Source of the DNA: Occultella kanbiaonis
GTDB lineage: Bacteria; Actinomycetota; Actinomycetes; Actinomycetales; Beutenbergiaceae
Assembly: GCF_009708215.1 (NCBI RefSeq)
Contig: NZ_CP046175.1
Location: forward strand, 3,658,001-3,722,000
DNA length: 64,000 nucleotides
Direction of reading: 5' to 3'
Position numbers and translations under genes: made by a program. Below, in pieces: positions 33,987 through 42,230 of the stretch (its first letter is position 1; every line of letters begins with the position of its first letter). The notes under the pieces were generated by a model. That model made no database searches and was not told where the DNA came from. It was given only the letters and a program-made list of their open reading frames with translations.

Positions 33987-34020
33987 GATTCGACCCTATC
34001 GATCGAAAGTCCCTCAGAAC

Positions 34021-34038
34021 TGCAACTGAACAGTTGCG
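34021..34038. promoter_or_regulatory. Candidate ArsR-type operator 1
   Basis: TGCAACTGAACAGTTGCG, arms TGCAACTG/CAGTTGCG around AA (a perfect 7-bp inverted repeat plus one mismatch), preceded by GAAC. It is repeated with small changes 46 bp downstream. Located between the divergent membrane-protein gene and the SRPBCC-ArsR pair; the TTGCGC inside it can serve as a -35 for the latter. Confidence 0.65.
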
Positions 34039-34056
34039 CCATCGCAATCTGTGAGT

Positions 34057-34084
34057 TACGGTGAACTGCAACCGAACGATTGCA
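34057..34084. promoter_or_regulatory. -10 TACGGT and candidate ArsR-type operator 2
   Basis: TACGGT (34057-34062) is spaced 18 bp from TTGCGC in operator 1. It is followed by TGCAACCGAACGATTGCA (34067-34084), the second copy of the operator, again preceded by GAAC. Two sites bracketing a promoter fit autorepression by the ArsR-type protein encoded at 34652. Confidence 0.6.
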
Positions 34085-34090
34085 GCAAAC

Positions 34091-34115
34091 CCGATTCGGC
34101 AACTCGCCGAATCGG
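34091..34115 (+). other. Perfect 10-bp hairpin in the SRPBCC leader
   Basis: CCGATTCGGC, a 5-base loop AACTC, then GCCGAATCGG: a fully paired 10-bp stem in the 5' untranslated region, 48 bp before the SRPBCC start codon and just after operator 2. It could be an mRNA stabiliser, an attenuator, or a binding site for another dimeric regulator. Confidence 0.7.
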
Positions 34116-34163
34116 CCACGCCTCGATCAACCACCCAGCAGCTACTGACCAGGAGAATCTCCC

Positions 34164-34655
34164 ATGAGCATCGACCACGCCGTCGCCGACCTCGACGCAG
34201 GCACCATCACCCGCACGATCCGGATCGAGGCACCGATCGGCACCGTCTGGACCGCCCTCACCTCTCCCGAACACATCGCCACGTGGTGGGGCCACCCCTC
34301 GGAGTTCCCGGACGGCTGGCGGGCCGGCTCCCTGGGCCACTTCGTCTGGGAGGACCACACGTTCCCGGTCCGCATCGACGAGATCGCACCGCACGCAGCG
34401 TTCGCCCTCACCTGGGGCGATCTGGACACCACGCTGGAGGAGTCCGCGGCCGCCACGTCGGTCCGGTTCACCCTCGCATCCGAAGGCGACACCACCACGG
34501 TCACGGTCCTTGAGACCGGCTTCGACCGTCTCGACGCGGCCGCCCGGCGGGCTGCGATGGATGAGAACACCGGCGGCTGGAACACCGTCCTGGACGCACT
34601 CCGCGACTACACCGCGGGCCGGGCCACCCCCGCCGACCTCCAGGCCGTGCGATGA
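34164..34655 (+). CDS. SRPBCC/AHSA1-family protein
   Basis: A 163-residue START-like fold protein. TITRTIRIEAPIGTVWTALTS, the helix-grip motif, opens the domain; EHIATWWGHPSEFPDGWRAG and the C-terminal helix around MDENTGGWNTVLDALRDY are typical of Activator of Hsp90 ATPase homologue 1-like proteins. They bind hydrophobic ligands; bacterial ones are often paired with ArsR regulators, as here (4-bp overlap with the next gene). CAGGAGA lies shortly before the ATG. Twin operators and a stable hairpin lie upstream. Confidence 0.93.
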   Translation: MSIDHAVADLDAGTITRTIRIEAPIGTVWTALTSPEHIATWWGHPSEFPDGWRAGSLGHFVWEDHTFPVRIDEIAPHAAFALTWGDLDTTLEESAAATSVRFTLASEGDTTTVTVLETGFDRLDAAARRAAMDENTGGWNTVLDALRDYTAGRATPADLQAVR

Positions 34656-35044
34656 CGCCCTCGCCGACCACCGACCGACCGGCGCACACTCTCACGACGA
34701 GACGTCCGCCGTCGGGCACCGCCGTGCTCGACCCGGTGCCGCTGTGCGCGGCTCTCGCGGACGCGACCAGGTGGGAGATTCTCGCGGTGCTCGGCGACCG
34801 GGACGCCTCGGCCAGCGAGCTCGCCGAGGAGTTGCCGATCTCACGGCAGGCGATCGCCAAGCATCTGCAGCAGCTCGCGGCCGTCGGGCTCGTGGAGCCG
34901 GTCCGGGTGGGCCGGGCGATCCGCTACCGCGCCCTGGGTGCCCGGCTCGGTCAGCTCGCCCGGCACCTGGAGACGATCGGCCGCGGTTGGGACGCCCGGC
35001 TGTCCCGGCTCAAGGACGTCGCGGAGACCCTGCACCGCGACTGA
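34652..35044 (+). CDS. ArsR-family transcriptional regulator
   Basis: A 130-residue winged-helix repressor. ADATRWEILAVLGDRDASAS leads into ELAEELPISRQAIAKHLQQL, the HTH, then the wing VEPVRVGRAIRYRALG. There is no metal-binding CxC motif, so it belongs to the non-metal branch commonly coupled to SRPBCC proteins. It overlaps the SRPBCC stop (ATGA). The two TGCAAC-type palindromes upstream of the operon are the likely binding sites. Confidence 0.93.
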   Translation: MTPSPTTDRPAHTLTTRRPPSGTAVLDPVPLCAALADATRWEILAVLGDRDASASELAEELPISRQAIAKHLQQLAAVGLVEPVRVGRAIRYRALGARLGQLARHLETIGRGWDARLSRLKDVAETLHRD

Positions 35045-35064
35045 CGACGCAGCCCGAACCCGGG

Positions 35065-35889
35065 TCAGTGGCCGACGACGTCCGAGTCGGCCACGTCCGC
35101 GTCGCCGGTGTCGAGGGCGTCGATCCCGGCGATCTCCTCGGCGGTCAGCTCGAAGTCGAAGATGGCGATGTTCTCAGCGATCCGCCCCGGGTTCGCGGAC
35201 TTCGGGATCGGCAGCGCCCCGGTCTGGGTGTGCCAGCGCAGTACCACCTGGGCCGGGGTGCGCCCGTGCGCCTGCGCGGCCTGCGTGATCGCAGGTTCGG
35301 CGAGCAGGTCACCGGCCTTGCCGAGGGGCGTGTATGCCTCCGTGAGGATGCCGTGCTCGGAGTGGAAGGCCAGTTCGGCGCGACGCGGGTTGCGGGGGTC
35401 GCGCTTGATCTGGTTCACGTCCGGCACCAGGCCGGCATCGAGGACCGCCTGCAGGTGCGCGGGCTTGAAGTTCGAGACCCCGACGGCGCGGATCAGTCCC
35501 TCCTCGCGCAGTGCGACGAGGCCTCGCACCGCCTCGACGAACCCGCCGAACGCGGGCCGGGGCCAGTGCGCCAGGAACAGGTCGATGTAGTCCAGGCCGA
35601 GCCGGGCGGCGCTGGCCTCGAACGCCTGCCGGACACCGTCGTAGGAGTGCCACTTCTCGTTGAACTTCGTGGTCAGGAACACCTCGCCCCGGTCGATCCC
35701 GGAGCGGCGCACGCCCTCACCCACCCCTGCCTCGTTGCCGTAGTTCTCGGCGGTGTCGATGAGCCGGTAGCCCGCGCCGATGGCGGTCTCGACGGCCGTG
35801 GCGACATCCGCGTCGTCCATCGGCCAGGTGCCGAGACCCAGGCCGGGGATGGTGGTTCCGGAGGTCAACGTCAGGTTGGGAGCAGTCAT
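35065..35889 (-). CDS. Aldo/keto reductase
   Basis: A 274-residue TIM-barrel NADPH oxidoreductase. The catalytic tetrad Asp-Tyr-Lys-His is seen in LIDTAENYGNEAGVG (Asp, Tyr), LTTKFNEKW (Lys) and LFLAHWPRP (His). The cofactor loop is PIPKSANPGRI. One oddity is the segment after beta6, normally close to NQIELHPYLPQ, which here reads NQIKRDPRNPRR, replacing hydrophobic or aromatic substrate-pocket residues with charged ones. That suggests an unusual substrate. Convergent with the ArsR gene, 20 bp apart. Confidence 0.92.
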   Translation of the reverse strand: MTAPNLTLTSGTTIPGLGLGTWPMDDADVATAVETAIGAGYRLIDTAENYGNEAGVGEGVRRSGIDRGEVFLTTKFNEKWHSYDGVRQAFEASAARLGLDYIDLFLAHWPRPAFGGFVEAVRGLVALREEGLIRAVGVSNFKPAHLQAVLDAGLVPDVNQIKRDPRNPRRAELAFHSEHGILTEAYTPLGKAGDLLAEPAITQAAQAHGRTPAQVVLRWHTQTGALPIPKSANPGRIAENIAIFDFELTAEEIAGIDALDTGDADVADSDVVGH

Positions 35890-35958
35890 GGGCCCGAGTC
35901 TGTCATCCACGCGCCGCCCGGGGCCAGGTGCGACCACGCCCTGAACTACGACCGGGCC

Positions 35959-36372
35959 TCACGCCTGCGCTGGGCGGCGCCGGACCAGGAGGGCGACCAC
36001 GGCCGCGATGGCGGCGGGCGCGTAGAACAGCCCGATCGACGCACCGCCGAGCGCCATCAGGAACACGAGCAGCGCCGCACACGCGATGGTCACCCCGGGC
36101 AGCCGACCGCTCGGGATCAGCAGCGGCACCGCGGTCAGCAGCACCGGCACGAGCAGCGCCACCAGCACCCCGGGTCCGTTCACCTCCACCAGCGTCGCGG
36201 TGAACTCCTCGGTGCCGTCGGAGGTGGTCGTGGTGCCCCGGTAGAGCGGCATCACCAGCAGCAGCACGCAGGCCGCGCTGGCGAGGCCGAACGCGACGAA
36301 CTGCCAGACTCGCGCGGTGGTCCGGTACGGGGCGGGTGCCGCTGCCTGCGCAGCATCGGCGGTCGGACTCAT
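35959..36372 (-). CDS. Small four-helix membrane protein (paralogue of 33576)
   Basis: A 137-residue protein: a short cytoplasmic N-terminus, then about four hydrophobic segments ending IGLFYAPAAIAAVVALLV. The two middle helices and this ending align by eye with the protein at 33576, including the PVLL and PLL-x-x-G-R motifs before helix 3. GATACT lies 7 nt before the ATG, suggesting a leaderless mRNA. Function unknown. Confidence 0.8.
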   Translation of the reverse strand: MSPTADAAQAAAPAPYRTTARVWQFVAFGLASAACVLLLVMPLYRGTTTTSDGTEEFTATLVEVNGPGVLVALLVPVLLTAVPLLIPSGRLPGVTIACAALLVFLMALGGASIGLFYAPAAIAAVVALLVRRRPAQA

Positions 36373-36442
36373 GGGACCGAGTATCCCACCGGCGCGGTCG
36401 GCACGCCCCGGGGCGAAACCTGCGCTCACCGCCTGGTGCCGA

Positions 36443-37783
36443 TCAGCAGGCGCCGGTGAGCTCCTCGGCGCTGGCGCCGCCGGTGCCGGCGTCTGAGGGA
36501 GTCTGCGTGGCAGCGTCCTCCGGTTCGTCGATGCCCGACGGCGGCGCGTCCGTCTCGCTGTCCGGACCGTTCGGCGGGTCCACACCACCCGGTGTGCCCG
36601 ACGCCGTGCCTTCGGTCCCGAGGATCGGTTCGTCGTCGGCCATCGCCTCCCAGATGTCGTCCACCCCGCTGGTCCAGACGAGCCGGTTCGGGTCCGGTGC
36701 GTAGGCGGCGTACGGCGTGGTGAGGAACACGACGTCGTCGGCGGAGAGCGAACGCAGGCTCAGGGCGAGGCCGGCCATGCCGGTCAGCGAGGAGAGGTTC
36801 GAGCTCATCGTCAACGAACCGAGAGCGGCGTTGACCATCCCGTACAGGGCGGGGCCGTCGGTGAGGATGTTGCGCGAGAGCACCTCGTCGACGAGCGCGG
36901 ACATCAGCCGCTGCTGGCGTTCGATCCGGCTGGTGTCGGAGCCGTCGCCGAGGCCCGCGCCGGTGCGAGCTCGCGCGTAGCCGAGGGCCTGCTCCCCGGT
37001 GAGGATCTGCTGCCCGGCATCGAGGTAGAGGTTCGCCTTGGGGGCCGCGATGTCCTGCGGGATGCAGATGTCGACACCACCGAGCGCGTCGACCATCTCG
37101 ACGAACCCGCCCATCTCGACCAGGACGAACCCGTCGATGGTCAGCCCGGTCGCGGACTGGGCCAGGTTGATGTCGCAGGCGACAGCGGACTCCTTGTCGC
37201 CGCCGACCCGCCAGCCGGTCGCATACGCCGCGTTGTACTGCCCGTACCACCCTCGGATCGTCTCGCCGGACGTCGTCGGGCAATCGGGGATCTGGACCAT
37301 GATGTCGCGCGGGATCGAGACGAGTTCCACGCGGGACCGGTCCGCGGAGATGTGAGCGATGATGTGAGTGTCCGCAAGCACCGAATCGGTGCCATCGGCG
37401 ACAGCCCCGTCGGCCCGGCTGTCCGAGCCGATGATGAGCAGGTTGAGTGCCGTGCCCGCGTTCGGGTCGGCCGGCGGAGCGGGGGTGACGGTCTCACCAT
37501 CGTCGCCGGTGGGCTGCACGATCAGGGCGCCGGGATCGATGACCTCGACCTCGGACTGCAGTTGCGCGTACACCGCGCCGCCGAACGCGAGGGCGAAGGC
37601 GAGCGCGCCCACCACGCCGACCGCTGTGGTCCGGAGTCGGCCGCGCCGGATCCTGCGGGCGTGCCGCGGTCGGCGTGCGGGCTCCCCTCGACCCCCGGCT
37701 GCGCGGTTGCGGGTGGGTTCGGTCGAGGGACGGCCCGAACGTCGGATCGGGACCGGCGACCTGGCGTGGCGGGCGGATGGCAT
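36443..37783 (-). CDS. LytR-CpsA-Psr (LCP) family protein
   Basis: A 446-residue envelope enzyme. A basic Arg-rich cytoplasmic tail (about 60 residues) is followed by one membrane helix (TAVGVVGALAFALAFGGAVY) and the LCP domain. Its motifs are LLIIGSDSRADG, DTHIIAHISADR, LVSIPRDIMVQIP, GWRVGGDKES and YARARTGAGLGDGSDTSRIERQQ, the Arg/Asp residues that hold polyprenyl-pyrophosphate. LCP proteins attach wall polymers to peptidoglycan. A disordered acidic Pro/Gly tail ends the protein with a single Cys as the last residue. The start follows TAAAAT by 7 nt, so leaderless. Confidence 0.93.
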   Translation of the reverse strand: MPSARHARSPVPIRRSGRPSTEPTRNRAAGGRGEPARRPRHARRIRRGRLRTTAVGVVGALAFALAFGGAVYAQLQSEVEVIDPGALIVQPTGDDGETVTPAPPADPNAGTALNLLIIGSDSRADGAVADGTDSVLADTHIIAHISADRSRVELVSIPRDIMVQIPDCPTTSGETIRGWYGQYNAAYATGWRVGGDKESAVACDINLAQSATGLTIDGFVLVEMGGFVEMVDALGGVDICIPQDIAAPKANLYLDAGQQILTGEQALGYARARTGAGLGDGSDTSRIERQQRLMSALVDEVLSRNILTDGPALYGMVNAALGSLTMSSNLSSLTGMAGLALSLRSLSADDVVFLTTPYAAYAPDPNRLVWTSGVDDIWEAMADDEPILGTEGTASGTPGGVDPPNGPDSETDAPPSGIDEPEDAATQTPSDAGTGGASAEELTGAC

Positions 37784-37863
37784 CGCCCCGATTTTAGGAG
37801 CACCGCGAGCCGATATCCGCACACTCACGGGCGCGCGCCGTGGACGGATTGTGCAGGATCGCG

Positions 37864-38250
37864 TCAGTCCCGATCCGACTCCGTCGGCACTGACTCCACC
37901 GCATCGTCCATGCCCGCGACGGACGCCTCGGATCGGGTCGGCACCAGCTTGAGACCGACGACCGCGCCGATGATGCCGAGGATGAACACGATCTTCCACA
38001 CCGAGACCGATTCGGCACCGGTGGCGATCGCGTAGGTCACCGTGAGCGCCGCGCCGATCCCCGTCCAGACCGCGTAGGCGGTCCCGATCGGGATGGACCT
38101 CATGGCTCGCCCGAGCCCGAGCATGCTGAGCGTGAGGGCGACGACGAACACGATCGTCGGGACCAGCTGGCTGAAGCCGTCCGACTGCCCGAGCGCGGTC
38201 GCCCAGACGGCCTCGAGGACGGCGCTGAGGAGCAGGATGAGCCACGGCAT
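37864..38250 (-). CDS. SMR-family transporter, probable guanidinium exporter subunit
   Basis: A 128-residue four-helix small multidrug resistance protein. The proton/substrate-coupling Glu13 lies in LLLSAVLEAVWATAL, and GTAYAVWTGIGAALTV is the conserved helix-3/4 region. It carries a 25-residue soluble C-terminal tail (EASVAGMDDAVESVPTESD) absent from its partner. It is separated by one base from the SMR gene upstream, and both are behind the guanidine-III riboswitch, so they probably form a heterodimeric guanidinium exporter. Confidence 0.93.
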   Translation of the reverse strand: MPWLILLLSAVLEAVWATALGQSDGFSQLVPTIVFVVALTLSMLGLGRAMRSIPIGTAYAVWTGIGAALTVTYAIATGAESVSVWKIVFILGIIGAVVGLKLVPTRSEASVAGMDDAVESVPTESDRD

Positions 38251-38251
38251 C

Positions 38252-38566
38252 TCAGCTCACCACCTTGAGGCCGACGACGCTGCCGACGAGCAGGACCAGC
38301 AGGCAGATCCGGGCGATCGACGCCGGTTCCTTGCGCGTGATCATCGCCCAGACGACGGTCAGCGACGCACCGATGCCGACCCAGACGGCGTAGGCCGTGC
38401 CGGTCGGCAGGGTCGTCATCGCGTACGCGAGACCGGCCATGCTGGCGAGCATGGCGACGACGAACAGGATCGACGGGCGCACCCGTTTGAAGCCGTCGGA
38501 GGCGGACAGAGCCGAGGCCCAGACCGCCTCAAGCATTCCGGACAGGACAAGAATCAACCAAGCCAT
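38252..38566 (-). CDS. SMR-family transporter, probable guanidinium exporter subunit
   Basis: A 104-residue four-helix SMR protein, minimal size. Glu13 in VLSGMLEAVWASAL and GTAYAVWVGIGASLTV are conserved. The SGMLE-x-x-W-A-x-x-L start resembles the Gdx/SugE branch, which exports guanidinium, more than EmrE. GAAGG (38574-38578) lies 7 nt before the ATG and immediately after the riboswitch, so ligand binding would change ribosome access. First gene of the pair. Confidence 0.94.
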   Translation of the reverse strand: MAWLILVLSGMLEAVWASALSASDGFKRVRPSILFVVAMLASMAGLAYAMTTLPTGTAYAVWVGIGASLTVVWAMITRKEPASIARICLLVLLVGSVVGLKVVS

Positions 38567-38579
38567 GATGAGGCCTTCT

Positions 38580-38621
38580 GAGTCAGTCTTGTCGCGATGC
38601 GGGTACTGCTCCCTCGTCCGC
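38580..38621 (-). ncRNA. Guanidine-III (ykkC-III) riboswitch
   Basis: On the minus strand the 42-nt element reads GCGGACGAGG, then a GAGCAGT arm, ACCCGC, and a 3' part containing GCGACAAGACTGACTC. It matches the guanidine-III core of actinobacteria (GGACGAGG, UACCCG, GACAAGAC) as I remember it. GCGG pairs with CCGC, and GAG-CAGT pairs with ACTG-A-CTC with one bulged A, forming the pseudoknotted fold. The ribosome-binding site of the SMR gene follows directly, so control is probably at translation initiation. Known members of this class sit in front of SMR genes, as here. Confidence 0.88.
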
Positions 38622-38775
38622 AGACCCTCCTCGGGCCTCAGTCACGAGGGTATCCAAACAGGTCGACGGCGTCCACGTGGGTTCGGTCACCACAACGCGG
38701 TGCGCGGTCTCCCAGCAGAGCATGGTCCCGTACAGCGGTCCGGCACCGACGCTCGGAACGCCGACGAGCATCCGG

Positions 38776-39111
38776 CTAGTCGAAGTTGCGGTAGTGCCAC
38801 CAGCCGCTGCCCCGTGTGGCGAACGGCGTTGGGCTCGTCGCCCGCGCGAATCGCTCGTCCAGCTGCTTCACGGCGTCGGCGACGCGTCTGCCACGACGAC
38901 CACCACGGCAGATCAGAGACTCGAGGTCGTCTCGTGCCTCGAGTCCGTTCCAACGGTCGCAGTCCTCGCAGCCGGTGGACAGTTCGAACGTGCCGGCCTC
39001 GACGCGTTGGACGGTGACCTTCCAGGTCTTCAACAGGTACGGGGTGAGCAGACCATCGGTCCGGGATGGTCGAGGTCGCCGCGGCATCCCGCGGGCGCCA
39101 GATCCAGTCAT
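38776..39111 (-). CDS. Hypothetical protein, 111 residues
   Basis: A basic N-terminal tail (RGMPRRPRPSR) is followed by TWKVTVQRVEAGTFELSTGC, one CxxC pair (GCEDCDRWNG), a Cys in SLICRGGRRGRR and an ending GSGWWHYRNFD. Possibly a small metal- or nucleic-acid-binding protein; not recognised. It lies between the riboswitch region and hemL on the same strand as both, with 63 bp to the hemL stop upstream and no strong ribosome-binding site before its ATG. Confidence 0.55.
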   Translation of the reverse strand: MTGSGARGMPRRPRPSRTDGLLTPYLLKTWKVTVQRVEAGTFELSTGCEDCDRWNGLEARDDLESLICRGGRRGRRVADAVKQLDERFARATSPTPFATRGSGWWHYRNFD

Positions 39112-39174
39112 GTGTGTTGCGCCGTGACGTGGCGCGCTCCGGTGAGGGTGCCTGGAGGCTACACCCTCTGTCGA

Positions 39175-40482
39175 TCAGCCCGGCGTGGCCGCGGCGGCGG
39201 CCCGCGCAGCCGCGGGCAGTGCCGCGAGGATCTGCTCGACTGCCGCGTCGTCGTGTGCGGCCGAGACGAACCATGCCTCGAACGCCGACGGCGGCAGGTT
39301 CACCCCGGCATCGAGCATCGCGTGGAAGAACGGCGGGTAACGCCAGGCCTGCGCCGCCCTCACCTCGTCGTAGTTGCGCGGCCCCGGTCCGGACCAGCCC
39401 TGCTCGGCCGGGCTGCCGAACGCGAACGAGAACAGGTTGCCGGCCCGCTGGGTGGCGACCGGCACCCCCTCGGCGGTGAGCGCGGCCTCGACGGCGCTCG
39501 CGACGGTGTCGGCGACGGCGTCCACCCGGCTGTACACGCCGCCGTCGGCCAGGCGCAGGGTCGCCGCGCCGGCGGCGACCGCGACCGGGTTCCCGGACAG
39601 GGTGCCGGCCTGGTAGACGGGCCCGGCCGGTGCGAGCATCCGCATCACGTCCGCCCGCCCGGCGAGCGCCGCGACGGGCAGTCCGCCGCCGATGACCTTG
39701 CCGAACGTGAGCAGGTCGGGGGTCCAGCCGCCCTCGAGGCCCCACCAGCCGGCCGGACCCACCCGGAACCCGGTGAGCACCTCGTCGGCGATGAACAGGG
39801 CGCCGTCGGCGTGGGCGATCTCGGCGACCACGGCGTTGAAGCCGGAATCCGGGGCGACCACGCCCATGTTCGCGGCGGCGGCCTCGGTGATGACGGCGGC
39901 GATCCTGCCGGGATGGGCCGCGAACGCTGCCTGCACGGCAGCCAGGTCGTTGTAGCCGAGCACGATGGTCTGCGCGGCGAACGCGGCGGGCACCCCGGCC
40001 GAGCCGGGCAGGGACAGGGTGGCGATCCCGGACCCGGCCTCGGCGAGCAGGCCGTCGGAGTGGCCGTGGTAGTGCCCGGCGAACTTGATGATCAGGTCCC
40101 GGCCGGTGAAGGCGCGTGCCACCCGAAGGGCCGTCATGGTGGCCTCGGTGCCGGTGGAGACGAGCCGGACCAGCTCGGCGACGCCCACCCGGTCCCGGAT
40201 GAGCTCGGCCAGCTCGATCTCCCCCGGGGTGGGCGCCCCGAACGAGAGCCCGCGGGCCGCGGCCTCCTGCACCGCGGCGACGACCTCCGGGTGCGCGTGC
40301 CCGAGCAGCGCCGGGCCCCACGAGCCGACCAGGTCCACGTACTCCCGCCCGGTCGAGTCGGTGACCCGTGGTCCGCTCGCGGAGACGAGGAAGAGCGGGT
40401 CCCCGCCCACGCCGTTGAAGGCGCGCACGGGCGAGTTCACCCCGCCGGGGATCACGGCGGCGGCGCGGTCGAACAGGGTCAT
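39175..40482 (-). CDS. hemL: Glutamate-1-semialdehyde 2,1-aminomutase
   Basis: A 435-residue PLP enzyme converting glutamate-1-semialdehyde to 5-aminolevulinate. [20 protein letters not shown] is the typical start, [14 protein letters not shown] and [13 protein letters not shown] follow, and the PLP lysine is in [15 protein letters not shown]. Length is normal. Its ATG overlaps the hemB stop by 4 bp, and it is the last gene of the heme run. Confidence 0.97.
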   Translation of the reverse strand: MTLFDRAAAVIPGGVNSPVRAFNGVGGDPLFLVSASGPRVTDSTGREYVDLVGSWGPALLGHAHPEVVAAVQEAAARGLSFGAPTPGEIELAELIRDRVGVAELVRLVSTGTEATMTALRVARAFTGRDLIIKFAGHYHGHSDGLLAEAGSGIATLSLPGSAGVPAAFAAQTIVLGYNDLAAVQAAFAAHPGRIAAVITEAAAANMGVVAPDSGFNAVVAEIAHADGALFIADEVLTGFRVGPAGWWGLEGGWTPDLLTFGKVIGGGLPVAALAGRADVMRMLAPAGPVYQAGTLSGNPVAVAAGAATLRLADGGVYSRVDAVADTVASAVEAALTAEGVPVATQRAGNLFSFAFGSPAEQGWSGPGPRNYDEVRAAQAWRYPPFFHAMLDAGVNLPPSAFEAWFVSAAHDDAAVEQILAALPAAARAAAAATPG

Positions 40483-41471
40483 CGGGGGTCCGTTCCGGGC
40501 AGCTGCCCACGAGTGAGTCGGTCGGCCAGTTCCACGGCCCAGTAGGTCAGCACGGCGTCCGCGCCGGCCCGCTTGATGGACAGCACCGTCTCGGCGATCG
40601 TGCGGTCCCGGTCCAGCCAGCCGTTCGCGGCGGCGGCCTCGACCATCGCGTACTCGCCGGAGACCTGGTAGGCCCAGACCGGGACCGGCGAGGTGGCGGC
40701 GACGTCGGCGAGCACGTCGAGGTAGCTCATGGCGGGCTTGACCATGACCACGTCCGCGCCCTCGGCGACGTCAAGGTCCGCCTCCCGGGCACCCTCGCGG
40801 CGGTTCGCCGGGTCCAGCTGGTAACTGCGCCGGTCCCCGGTCAACTGGGAGTCCACGGCCTCGCGGAACGGCCCGTAGAACGCGGAGGCGTACTTGGCGG
40901 CGTAGGCGAGGATCGCGACGTCGGTGTGGCCCTGCGCGTCCAGGGCGTCCCGGACGGCGGCGACCTGGCCGTCCATCATGCCGCTCAGTCCGAGCAGCGC
41001 GGACCCGGCGCGGGCCTGCGCCAGGCCCATCTCGGTGTATCGCTCGAGGGTGGCGTCGTTGTCGACCCGGCCGGCGGCGTCCAGCACGCCGCAGTGGCCG
41101 TGGTCGGTGAACTCGTCAAGGCACAGGTCGGTCTGGACGACGACGGCGTCCCCCACCTCCGCGGCGACGGCGGCGGTGGCCACGTTCAGGATGCCGTTCG
41201 GGTCGGTGGCACCGGTGCCGGTCGCGTCCCTGACCTCGGGCACGCCGAACAGCATCAGCCCGCCGACCCCGGCCTCGGCAGCTTCGGTCGCGGCCCGGCG
41301 CAGGGAGTCGAGGGAATGCTGGAGCACGCCCGGCATCGAGGCGATCGGCCGGGGCTCGGCAGCCTCGATGACGAACATCGGCAGCACCAGGTCGCTCGGG
41401 TGCAGCCGGGTCTGGGCGACGAGTCGGCGCATGGCCGGTGTGGCTCGCAGGCGGCGGGGTCGGATCCTCAA
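40479..41471 (-). CDS. hemB: Delta-aminolevulinic acid dehydratase (porphobilinogen synthase)
   Basis: A 330-residue TIM-barrel enzyme joining two aminolevulinates. The two Schiff-base lysines are in [15 protein letters not shown] and [12 protein letters not shown]. The metal-site segment [16 protein letters not shown] keeps two of the three zinc cysteines of the Zn type and has Asp in place of the middle one. The start appears to be TTG (41469-41471), overlapping the hemD stop as TTGA; an ATG 13 codons in (41432) is the alternative. Confidence 0.96.
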   Translation of the reverse strand: MRIRPRRLRATPAMRRLVAQTRLHPSDLVLPMFVIEAAEPRPIASMPGVLQHSLDSLRRAATEAAEAGVGGLMLFGVPEVRDATGTGATDPNGILNVATAAVAAEVGDAVVVQTDLCLDEFTDHGHCGVLDAAGRVDNDATLERYTEMGLAQARAGSALLGLSGMMDGQVAAVRDALDAQGHTDVAILAYAAKYASAFYGPFREAVDSQLTGDRRSYQLDPANRREGAREADLDVAEGADVVMVKPAMSYLDVLADVAATSPVPVWAYQVSGEYAMVEAAAANGWLDRDRTIAETVLSIKRAGADAVLTYWAVELADRLTRGQLPGTDPR

Positions 41472-42223
41472 CTGACGTCCTCCAGTGCCCCGATCAGGGC
41501 CTCGATGGTGCGTTCGGGTGCGACGACGTCCGCGCGGAGCCCGACGGCGGCCGCGTCCTGCGCGGTCACCGGGCCGAGGCAGGCGATGGTCATGGCGGCG
41601 GGCAGGTCGAACCGGGCCAGCGACCTGGCCACGGAACCACTGGTGACGAGCGCGGCGTCCGCACGGCCGGCGGCCAGGTCCGCGGCGGCGGCCTCCTCGA
41701 CTGCCAGCTCCTCGACGCGGTAGCCGACCACGCTGTCCACCCAGTGCCCGCGTTCGCTCAGCCCGTCGGCCAGGGTGTCCCGGGCGAGCTCGGAGTGCAG
41801 CACCAGGACCCGGGACGGGGTGGGGATCGCCGACGCGCCCCGGGACGCGGCCTCGATGCCCGCGAGTTCCCAGGCCTGCAGCAGGCCCTCGGCGCTGAAG
41901 TCGGACTCCGGGACGAGGTCCACCGCGAATCCGGCACCCTCGAGGGCGGCGGCCGTGGCCGGGCCGACGGCGGCAACCTTGGCCAGCACCTCCACGGCGG
42001 CCTCGAGTACTCCCACGGTGGCCGCGGACGTCACCACCAGCCAGTCGTAGCCGCCCGCGGCGAGCCGGTCCAGTGCGCCGCGGACCTCGGCGGTGTGCAG
42101 CGGTCGGGCGGCCACCAGCGGCACCACCCAGCCGGTCGCGCCGCGCTCGGCGAGCAGGTTACAGACCCGCTCACCCCAGCTACCGCTACGAGGGACCAGC
42201 ACCGTGCGACCGGCGAGCGTCAT
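41468..42223 (-). CDS. hemD: Uroporphyrinogen-III synthase
   Basis: A 251-residue two-lobed protein closing hydroxymethylbilane to uroporphyrinogen III. The family is poorly conserved; visible hallmarks are the start [49 protein letters not shown] and the C-terminal [13 protein letters not shown] / [17 protein letters not shown]. Position between hemC and hemB supports the call. Seven bp separate it from the hemC stop. Confidence 0.95.
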   Translation of the reverse strand: MTLAGRTVLVPRSGSWGERVCNLLAERGATGWVVPLVAARPLHTAEVRGALDRLAAGGYDWLVVTSAATVGVLEAAVEVLAKVAAVGPATAAALEGAGFAVDLVPESDFSAEGLLQAWELAGIEAASRGASAIPTPSRVLVLHSELARDTLADGLSERGHWVDSVVGYRVEELAVEEAAAADLAAGRADAALVTSGSVARSLARFDLPAAMTIACLGPVTAQDAAAVGLRADVVAPERTIEALIGALEDVS

Positions 42224-42230
42224 CGACGCC

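Noticed and set aside
36443-38245. 600-residue LCP frame extending through the SMR gene
   Set aside because: The upstream 150 residues are an alternate frame of the SMR gene; a TAAAAT-7-nt-ATG start at 37783 matches the LCP family.
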